A stretch of DNA of 36,164 bases from CAITQP01 sp964533145 (GTDB taxonomy: Bacteria; Patescibacteriota; Minisyncoccia; Phycocordibacterales; UBA9973), in contig CAZHLG010000009.1 in assembly GCA_964533145.1 (NCBI GenBank), forward strand, positions 1 through 36,164, in the 5' to 3' direction. This document shows positions 30,227 through 36,164 of the stretch, one piece after another. Both the position numbers and the translations under genes were made by a program. The notes below the pieces were generated by a model that was not told where the DNA came from, ran no database searches, and worked only from the letters and a program-made list of their open reading frames with translations. Positions within the stretch are counted from its first letter, which is position 1, and every line of letters begins with the position of its first letter.

Positions 30227-30823
30227 ATGATCACTGTCGTCGGTTTGGGCAATCCGGGCGAGGAGTATGCGGGTACCCGGCATAATGCCGGCCGTATCAT
30301 CCTTGAAGCGATCGCGAAGCGCGAGGGCTTTTCGGATTGGCGGGACGACAAGAAATCGCGCGCATTGGCGTGCACCGGATCGGTCGGGAAGACGAAATGC
30401 CAGTTCGTGCTGCCCGACAACTTCATGAACAATTCCGGCGGCAGCGTGAAGCCCTTCGTGAAGAGCGCGAAGGACCGGGAGAAGCTCGTCGTAGTGTACG
30501 ACGACCTTGACTTGCCGATCGGCCGCATCAAGATCTCGTTCGACCGCGGCGACGGCGGGCACAACGGCCTCAAGGACATCATCGCGGTGCTCAAGAGCCG
30601 CGAATTCCTGCGCGTGCGCGTCGGCGTCTCGCCGCATACGCCCGGCGGTGCGCTCAAGAAGCCGAGCGGGGAGAAGGCCGTCGTCGATTTTCTGATGAAA
30701 GATTTCAAAAAAGAAGAACTCGCCGAACTCAAAAAGCTCTCGAAAAAGATCGCCGAAGCGCTCGAGTGTTTCGCGGCAGACGGGAAGGAGAAGGCAATGA
30801 GCGTGTATAACGCATTCGAATAA
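30227..30823 (+). CDS. pth: Peptidyl-tRNA hydrolase
   Basis: Releases tRNA from dropped-off peptidyl-tRNA. It has 198 residues, the usual size. Motifs are VVGLGNPGEEYAGTRHNAG (1-21, with the catalytic His in TRHNAG), LPDNFMNNSGGSV (family PxTxMNxSG; here the Thr is replaced by Asn), LVVVYDDLDLPIGRIKI, and GGHNGLKDI followed by FLRVRVGVSPH (family RxRxGIGRP, here less conserved). The ATG at 30227 is 6 nt after a TATACT box and gives the family N-terminus exactly. It is a single-gene unit with its own terminator. Confidence 0.96.
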   Translation: MITVVGLGNPGEEYAGTRHNAGRIILEAIAKREGFSDWRDDKKSRALACTGSVGKTKCQFVLPDNFMNNSGGSVKPFVKSAKDREKLVVVYDDLDLPIGRIKISFDRGDGGHNGLKDIIAVLKSREFLRVRVGVSPHTPGGALKKPSGEKAVVDFLMKDFKKEELAELKKLSKKIAEALECFAADGKEKAMSVYNAFE

Positions 30824-30824
30824 C

Positions 30825-30854
30825 AAAAGCCGCTTCTGTGCGAAGCGGCTTTTT
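30825..30854. terminator. Bidirectional terminator
   Basis: AAAAGCCGCTTC / GAAGCGGCTTTTT between the convergent pth and sigma factor genes. Confidence 0.9.
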
Positions 30855-31768
30855 CATACATAGCACCTGAGCACTTTTGCATATGGAGACGTCCGTATGC
30901 GTTTGAGCGCGCGCTCTTTGATCTGCCGGATGCGTTCCGGGTCAAGCTCGTAGCGTTCGGCGATGCTTGAGAGCGTCATCGGCTCATCGGCAAGACCGAA
31001 GTGGAGGATTATGACCTCGCGTTCCCGCGGCGGCAGGTGTTTCAGTGCGCGTTGTATGTCCGTGGACAGTGATTCGCTCATCGCGGAAGCGTCTGCCGGT
31101 TCGTTGATCGTGTTCGGGGTGTGATCGAGACGAGTCGTCGTTTCTTCATCGCCTGTCGGCTCATCCAAGGATACATGCTTTGTTGAGTAGGAAATGACCA
31201 TGAAATCGACGTCGTGTTCGTCCAGAAGGAACGGGCGCACCTCCTTGGATTCAGCGGCTCGCTGCCGTTCATGTCTTTTGACGTGCTCGCTCACGTCATA
31301 CGGGTGCGGCATGTAGCCGTGCTGCTGCTCAAAGTGGTTGACCACAGCGATCACTTTGTTCTGTATGTTCTTGGTGCTTTGGGGCACTTTGACCAAGCGC
31401 GCTTCTCTGAGGGCCGTCAATATGCATTGGCGGATCCAGTTGACGGCGTACGAGATGAACTTGAATCCTTTGGTCCAGTCGTAGCGCAGCGCTGCTTCGT
31501 ACAGACCGATGTTGCCCTCGTTGATGAGGTCCGACAGACTGAGCCCCTGCCATTGGTACTGTTTGGCGACTGATACGACAAATCTGAGATTTGCCACTAC
31601 GAGCGTGTGCACGGCGGTCTCGTCTCCGTCGTCTCGCGCTTTGCCGAGTGCGACTTCGGCTTCGGGCGAGAGCGGGTGCGACCATTGATACACCCAGTTC
31701 AGGTAAGCCTGCAGGCCGTCATTGTCGTCACGGTTCGTGACTCGTTTTTCGATTTTGAGCTGGCGCAT
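30854..31768 (-). CDS. RNA polymerase sigma-70 family factor
   Basis: A 304-residue sigma factor without region 1.1. Region 1.2/2.1 contains LVVANLRFVVSVAKQYQ, region 2.2 SLSDLINEGNIGLYEAALRYD and region 2.3-2.4 FKFISYAVNWIRQCILTALRE. Region 3 starts at ARLVKVPQSTKNIQNK. Region 4 has LKHLPPREREVIILHFGL and the helix-turn-helix ERYELDPERIRQIKERALKRI that would contact the -35 element. It is RpoD-like and could be the main sigma, or one of several. An acidic linker (DEPTGDEETTTRLDH) lies before region 4. The intergenic region upstream carries an 8-bp inverted repeat. Confidence 0.93.
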   Translation of the reverse strand: MRQLKIEKRVTNRDDNDGLQAYLNWVYQWSHPLSPEAEVALGKARDDGDETAVHTLVVANLRFVVSVAKQYQWQGLSLSDLINEGNIGLYEAALRYDWTKGFKFISYAVNWIRQCILTALREARLVKVPQSTKNIQNKVIAVVNHFEQQHGYMPHPYDVSEHVKRHERQRAAESKEVRPFLLDEHDVDFMVISYSTKHVSLDEPTGDEETTTRLDHTPNTINEPADASAMSESLSTDIQRALKHLPPREREVIILHFGLADEPMTLSSIAERYELDPERIRQIKERALKRIRTSPYAKVLRCYV

Positions 31769-31850
31769 AGTTTTTGAGTTTTAGAGTACGTGATGTTGAG
31801 AGAGACTGTACATCTTTTTAAGCGACATGTACAGACCCCGCTCCCAACGA
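31769..31850 (-). promoter_or_regulatory. Upstream region of the sigma gene with an inverted repeat
   Basis: Inverted repeat CTGTACAT (31806-31813) / ATGTACAG (31827-31834) with 13 nt between. A weak -10 (TACTCT, minus) lies 14 nt before the ATG. This may be an operator. Confidence 0.45.
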
Positions 31851-31878
31851 AAAAAACGCCCCGTATGGGGCGTTTTTT
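31851..31878. terminator. Terminator of rpsA
   Basis: AAAAAACGCCCC / GGGGCGTTTTTT, loop GTAT. Confidence 0.9.
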
Positions 31879-31888
31879 TTTCGAGGGA

Positions 31889-32980
31889 CTATTTCTTGTC
31901 CTCGACCCAGGCGAGCGTCATGCGCTGCTCCTTCGGATCGAAGAGCGTGATTTGGAACGTGTAGGTCTTGCCGAGCTCGAGCTTCTCGCGGAGCTTTGCC
32001 TCCGAGCCGAAGTTCGAGTGGTGGACGAGGCCCGCCACGCCCTGTTTGATCGAGACGAGCGCGCCGTGCTTGTTGAACTTGATCACGACGCCCTTGACGA
32101 TGTCGCCTTTCTTGAGCTTGCCGTCGAATTCCTTCCACGGGTTCTCCTTGAGCGCCTTGATCGAGAGCGAGATCTTGCCGTCCTTGATGTCGATAACCTT
32201 GGCCTTGACCTTGTCGCCGACCTTGTAGAGCTGGCGCGGGTCCTCGACGAGGCCCCAGTCGAGCTCCGAAATGTGCACGAGGCCTTCGAGACCTTCCTCG
32301 ACTTTGAGGAAGACGCCGAAATCGACGATGCCGGCGACCGTGGTCTCAAGCTCGTCGCCGAGCGCGTACTTGCCGACGACGGCCTGGCGCTCGTCCGCGT
32401 TGCCCTCCTTCTCGGAGAAGATGAGCTTGCCGTCCTTCGGCATGGCCGTGACGATGGCGACGGAGAGGCGCTTGCCTACGAGCTTCTTGAGCTCCTTGAG
32501 GATCTTGTCCTTGTCGGAGTCTTCGACGCGCGGGTAGTGTTCGGCCTTGAGCTGGGACGCCGGAAGGAATCCCGCGATGCCCTGCCATTCGATGATGAGG
32601 CCGCCCTTGTTGGCGTCTTTGACCGGAAGGTCGAACATGGTGCGCTCCTTGATGGCGCGCTCCGCCTCGCTCCAGATGAGGGCCTGCTTGGCCTCCTTGA
32701 GCGAGAGTTCGACGTAGCCGTCCTCGTTCTCGGTATCGACGATCTTGGCCTTGACCACGTCGCCGATGTTCATCTTCTTGATGATCTCGCGGGCGTTGCG
32801 GTACTCGCGGCCGTAGATGATGCCGGTGCCGTACGGGCCGAGGTCGATGTAGACCGAGGCTTTCTCGATGCCGATGACCGGACCCTCGATGAGCTTGTCG
32901 AGCGCGAGGGGAGCGGTGCCCTTGTCGAGCAGCGCGTGGATCTCGGAGAGTGCTTTTTCTTCTGTGTGTGCTGTAGTCAT
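31889..32980 (-). CDS. rpsA: 30S ribosomal protein S1 (four S1 domains)
   Basis: RNA-binding protein that helps mRNA reach the 30S subunit. It has 363 residues and four OB-fold S1 repeats, against six in E. coli. Domain 1 is about 20-90 (GPVIGIEKASVYIDLGPYG) and domain 2 about 95-190 (GGLIIEWQGIAGFLPASQL), the ribosome-binding pair in other bacteria. Domain 3 is about 200-275 (VAGIVDFGVFLKVEEGLEGL, VHISELDW) and domain 4 about 280-360 (VKGVVIKFNKHGALVSIKQG, LVHHSNFG). The two C-terminal domains keep the canonical VHISE-type RNA face. The short form is common in CPR and Firmicutes. The ATG is preceded by an attenuator-like hairpin and no Shine-Dalgarno site. Confidence 0.95.
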   Translation of the reverse strand: MTTAHTEEKALSEIHALLDKGTAPLALDKLIEGPVIGIEKASVYIDLGPYGTGIIYGREYRNAREIIKKMNIGDVVKAKIVDTENEDGYVELSLKEAKQALIWSEAERAIKERTMFDLPVKDANKGGLIIEWQGIAGFLPASQLKAEHYPRVEDSDKDKILKELKKLVGKRLSVAIVTAMPKDGKLIFSEKEGNADERQAVVGKYALGDELETTVAGIVDFGVFLKVEEGLEGLVHISELDWGLVEDPRQLYKVGDKVKAKVIDIKDGKISLSIKALKENPWKEFDGKLKKGDIVKGVVIKFNKHGALVSIKQGVAGLVHHSNFGSEAKLREKLELGKTYTFQITLFDPKEQRMTLAWVEDKK

Positions 32981-33100
32981 GCAATAAAAAATCCGCCTTG
33001 TGCGGATGTGGCTTAGGGAGGTGCTCGGGTATTCCCGAGGGGTTATGCTCCGTAAGGTTTCCGGCAGTATGCCGGTCCGACTGGTAATGCCGTGATAGTA
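32981..33100 (-). promoter_or_regulatory. Structured rpsA leader with attenuator next to the start codon
   Basis: Minus-strand -10 TACTAT (33100-33095) predicts a leader of about 107 nt. It holds CCGGCA/TGCCGG (33061-33075) and CTCGGG/CCCGAG (33024-33039). Last comes ATCCGC/GCGGAT (32991-33007) followed by T6 and the ATG 10 nt beyond the stem. The last hairpin looks like an intrinsic terminator in the leader, so autogenous or ligand-controlled attenuation is inferred. Confidence 0.6.
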
Positions 33101-33125
33101 CTACGAACGGAGGCTTTTGGCTATA

Positions 33126-33154
33126 TTGACATATCTTAATATATGTACTAATAT
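33126..33154 (+). promoter_or_regulatory. Promoter
   Basis: TTGACA (33126-33131), 17 nt, TAATAT (33149-33154); leader of about 30 nt, A-rich. Confidence 0.85.
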
Positions 33155-33190
33155 AAAAATAATCAATTCTCTCACAAAACATATAGAGCG

Positions 33191-33559
33191 ATGAAAAAAC
33201 TGATCATCGCGGCAGCACTCGCCGTATGTACGTTCTGCGCCCGCTCAGTCGGCGCCCAGACGACTCAGGTCGACCGGACCGAAAAACTGTATCGCATGAT
33301 ACGCCAGCATGGCACCGTGAACTGGGACAGCCGGGAGCGTACCATGCTGTTGCAGCATGAATATTCTACAGTTGTTTTCGTTCGGAACAACTACACCTTT
33401 GAGGCGTACGGGTTTCCGAACGAGGCCCATGGGGTGAAGGTGTATACTCCGTTCGGTTTCTTTTTGTACAAGGACGGGGGACTGATACCGAAATGCCGCG
33501 TCGCTTCCGATCATACGGCAGCCGTCTCCGCATACATAGAGAAGATGCTTCGCATATGA
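33191..33559 (+). CDS. Small secreted protein, 122 aa
   Basis: Begins MKKLIIAAALAVCTFCARSV, a signal peptide cut after GA before QTTQ. The mature part (about 100 residues) has several strands (YSTVVFVRNNYTFEAYGFP, VKVYTPFGFFLYKDGGLI) and a C-terminal helix (AAVSAYIEKMLRI). No domain is recognised. The A-x-A-Q cleavage style, the AT-rich leader and the complete TTGACA promoter are shared with the two T9SS-like proteins at 5614 and 7453, suggesting a common class of exported genes. Function unknown. Confidence 0.78.
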   Translation: MKKLIIAAALAVCTFCARSVGAQTTQVDRTEKLYRMIRQHGTVNWDSRERTMLLQHEYSTVVFVRNNYTFEAYGFPNEAHGVKVYTPFGFFLYKDGGLIPKCRVASDHTAAVSAYIEKMLRI

Positions 33560-33580
33560 TACCGTCAGGGCGAAATCGAA

Positions 33581-33607
33581 AACCAGGCTTATGCAGCCTG
33601 GTTTTTT
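33581..33607 (+). terminator. Intrinsic terminator
   Basis: AACCAGGCT / AGCCTGGTT with loop TATGC, then T4. Confidence 0.85.
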
Positions 33608-33612
33608 GTTAC

Positions 33613-33641
33613 TTGACTTTATAATATATTGGTGATATAAT
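33613..33641 (+). promoter_or_regulatory. Promoter
   Basis: TTGACT (33613-33618), 17 nt, TATAAT (33636-33641). The leader of about 20 nt (AAACATTTAAATCAATATAT) has no Shine-Dalgarno site. Confidence 0.88.
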
Positions 33642-33667
33642 ATACCCAAACATTTAAATCAATATAT

Positions 33668-34258
33668 ATGGAAAAGAAAACACTCATCAATTTGATAGTG
33701 AAGGATTCCAGCATCGAGAAGCTAGCCTGTAATTATACAGGAGTTGTTCTTGAGGCTGTGATCGGTGCCTTCATCGACGAAAAAAGCATTACCGAAGCCG
33801 TATCTCGCGGAAAAGACCTGATCCTCATGCCGGTGGACAAACCGCTCAAGGATTATTACAACTGCATCGCCAAGCGTCTTAAGAGAGAGACGCCGATGAC
33901 CGAGGAAGAGCGGAACATGCTATGGCCTTCCAAGACACCGAAACAGGATGCTCCCGCACCCCAGACTGGAGGTTGGCGCAGCATGCTGCCGCTGCTCGAA
34001 GAGCAATCGCTGCTCCGCAGGCTGTACCTCGATAGCGTGTCGGAATGGGACGGCATCGACGATTTCCTGACTCCCGTAGTCAAACGGTCGACGCTCACGC
34101 AGCTGCATGTCGCGTACACGGTTTCCGGTTTTGCCGATGCGCTGGCCAAGCGTCTCGACAAGATCACGTTGCCGAAGAACAACGACACCAAGTATTTCCT
34201 GTCCGCAGTGAAGCGCGAGATCCTCGCCCTGATCTCGGACATCGACTTACTGTGGTAG
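33668..34258 (+). CDS. Hypothetical protein, 196 aa
   Basis: Begins MEKKTLINLIVKDSSIEKLA. Soluble, with a mainly helical N-terminal half, a Pro/Ala-rich linker (SKTPKQDAPAPQTGG) at about 89-103, and a helical C-terminal half. No catalytic motif is evident. The N-terminal 80 residues contain LILMPVDKPLKDYYNCIAKR, without a family match I can name. The gene has a strong promoter and terminator and stands alone. Function unknown. Confidence 0.75.
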   Translation: MEKKTLINLIVKDSSIEKLACNYTGVVLEAVIGAFIDEKSITEAVSRGKDLILMPVDKPLKDYYNCIAKRLKRETPMTEEERNMLWPSKTPKQDAPAPQTGGWRSMLPLLEEQSLLRRLYLDSVSEWDGIDDFLTPVVKRSTLTQLHVAYTVSGFADALAKRLDKITLPKNNDTKYFLSAVKREILALISDIDLLW

Positions 34259-34280
34259 ATCGCGTGCGAAAAAAAAATCG

Positions 34281-34309
34281 CAGCCCCCGCCATCGGGGGC
34301 TGTTTTTTT
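34281..34309 (+). terminator. Intrinsic terminator
   Basis: CAGCCCCCG / CGGGGGCTG, loop CCAT, followed by T7. Confidence 0.92.
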
Positions 34310-34325
34310 GCGTCCGGAAATCTGC

Positions 34326-34337
34326 TATAGTGGCCGC
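34326..34337 (+). promoter_or_regulatory. Leaderless -10 box
   Basis: TATAGT (34326-34331), 6 nt, ATG 34338. Confidence 0.65.
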
Positions 34338-34955
34338 ATGATCATTACCTATTACGGAAGCGAATTTTTCAAGGTTGCGCAGGGCGATACCGTCATCGCG
34401 GTCAATCCGCCGTCGAAGGAAGGCAAGAACGGCAAGGATGCTGCGCGTTTCGGCTCGATTTTGACTCTTTCGACCACGCCGCATCCCGATTATGACGGTT
34501 TCGACCGCGTGACATACGGCGAGACCGTACCGTTCATGGTCAGCGGTCCGGGCGAATACGAGGCTTCCGGCATTTCCATCAAGGGAAAGGGCACGACGAC
34601 GGAGATCGGCGGAAAACCCTACAACACGGCTGTCTACTCATTCGTATTCGAAGACACGAAGCTCGGATTCCTCGGTCCGATCATCAAGCCGCTCCTGGCA
34701 GCCGAGATGGAAGTCTTGTCTGACTGCGATATTCTTTTTGTCCCGGTGGACACGCTTGGTCCGGCCGCGGCGAGCAAGATCGCCGTCGCCGTCGAGCCGA
34801 AGATCATCATCCCGATGGATTACACCAAAGAATCGCTCAAGACGTTCCTCAAGGAAGCCGGCGCCGAAAGCGTTGCGCCGCTCGAGAAGCTTTCGATCCG
34901 CCGCAAGGAGATCGAGGCGAAACAAGGCGAGGTGATAGTGCTCGCGGAAAATTAG
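34338..34955 (+). CDS. Metallo-beta-lactamase-fold (UlaG-like) protein lacking the metal motif
   Basis: A 205-residue soluble protein. MIITYYGSEFFKVAQGDTVIAVNPP is the first beta hairpin of the MBL fold as in UlaG-type hydrolases. ILTLSTTPHPDYDGFDRV lies where HxHxDH metal ligands are expected but has one His only. MVSGPGEYEASGISIKGKGT and DILFVPVDTLGPAAASKIAVAVEPKIIIPMDY are further family blocks, the last without the ligand His. It is therefore probably a non-metal or structural member. Such proteins occur widely in CPR genomes, often near gyrA. A small membrane-protein gene starts 3 nt after its stop. Confidence 0.82.
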   Translation: MIITYYGSEFFKVAQGDTVIAVNPPSKEGKNGKDAARFGSILTLSTTPHPDYDGFDRVTYGETVPFMVSGPGEYEASGISIKGKGTTTEIGGKPYNTAVYSFVFEDTKLGFLGPIIKPLLAAEMEVLSDCDILFVPVDTLGPAAASKIAVAVEPKIIIPMDYTKESLKTFLKEAGAESVAPLEKLSIRRKEIEAKQGEVIVLAEN

Positions 34956-34958
34956 CCC

Positions 34959-35204
34959 ATGCCGATCGGAACGGCGATCAGGAATATCCGCGCGAAGCCC
35001 CATGCAGTGCGGGTACGGATACTTTTTGTCTGCCTCGGCGCCATCGCGCTCGGCTTGATCGTGTTTTGGGCTCTGACGTTCCGCGTGGAGCGGTCAGGGG
35101 AGAAAATGCGCTTTTTCGAGGATATCGGCGTCGGTATTTCCGGGGCATTCTCCGATCCTGCGTATACGGATACGTTCAGTGTCCCGGCTCCCGAACGGCC
35201 GTAG
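34959..35204 (+). CDS. Small single-pass membrane protein, 81 aa
   Basis: Begins MPIGTAIRNIRAKPHAVRVR, then a membrane segment (about residues 20-42, ILFVCLGAIALGLIVFWALTF) and a short extracytoplasmic or cytoplasmic tail ending PAPERP. The positive-inside rule puts the N-terminus in the cytoplasm. No family is recognised. It starts 3 nt after the MBL-fold gene stop (TAGcccATG), so the pair is probably translationally coupled. It ends 34 nt before gyrA. Confidence 0.75.
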   Translation: MPIGTAIRNIRAKPHAVRVRILFVCLGAIALGLIVFWALTFRVERSGEKMRFFEDIGVGISGAFSDPAYTDTFSVPAPERP

Positions 35205-35224
35205 ATTCCGACTGATTTTAATGC

Positions 35225-35238
35225 TATAATCGCCTGAC
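35225..35238 (+). promoter_or_regulatory. Leaderless -10 box of gyrA
   Basis: TATAAT (35225-35230), 8 nt, ATG 35239. Confidence 0.72.

Positions 35239-36164
<926 letters not shown>

Overview
The window looks like part of the chromosome of a Patescibacteria (CPR) bacterium, most probably of the Parcubacteria/Paceibacteria type. The evidence is the 16S rRNA fragment with a remodelled helix 39, an rrs gene not followed by 23S or 5S, short housekeeping genes, Ig/FnIII surface proteins, a SET-domain protein and a 4-domain ribosomal protein S1. GC content is fairly high in most of the window but drops clearly between about 15.6 and 20.0 kb.

Layout. 1-650: 3' end of 16S rRNA and its trailer. 0.7-5.0 kb: a hypothetical protein, a secreted peptidoglycan-binding protein, a DUF192 protein and, on the minus strand, a large Ig/FnIII surface protein. 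5.1-5.5 kb: RNase P RNA. 5.6-8.1 kb: two secreted proteins whose C-termini resemble type IX secretion sorting domains. 8.1-8.45 kb: a very AT-rich stretch with a DnaA box, then a 26-residue Lys/Ala peptide. 8.5-15.4 kb: secA, a glucosaminidase-like protein behind a structured leader, a methyltransferase, rsmE, a transglutaminase-like protein, a dedA-like gene and a gene that changes frame. 15.55-19.99 kb: a low-GC island starting at tRNA-Asn, with small unknown genes separated by a dyad repeat. 20-30 kb: SET protein and murL-like epimerase, DUF1428, a basic peptide, a P2-type cation ATPase, a cupin, DUF167, and the translation/secretion cluster lepB-hisS-def-fmt. 30.2-36.2 kb: pth, a sigma-70 factor, rpsA with a structured leader, three further genes and the start of gyrA.

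The strongest system-level signal concerns translation initiation. The 16S 3' tail reads GGATTACTTCAA where bacteria normally have GGATCACCTCCTTA, so the anti-Shine-Dalgarno core is lost. No gene examined has a Shine-Dalgarno site. About fifteen first genes instead carry a -10 box (TATACT, TATAAT and variants) only 6-9 nt before the start codon, which predicts leaderless mRNAs. Many downstream operon genes start 1-6 nt after the previous stop codon. A minority of genes have A-rich or hairpin-containing leaders.

The second signal is the tRNA-Asn island. Dyad repeats ending in GGAGC, the same bases that end the tRNA gene and its flank, delimit small gene units. Three of these units share a leader made of a promoter, a boxA-like motif at the predicted RNA 5' end, a long hairpin and then the ATG. 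No integrase is present in the window. All assignments were made by reading the sequence; no database search was run.
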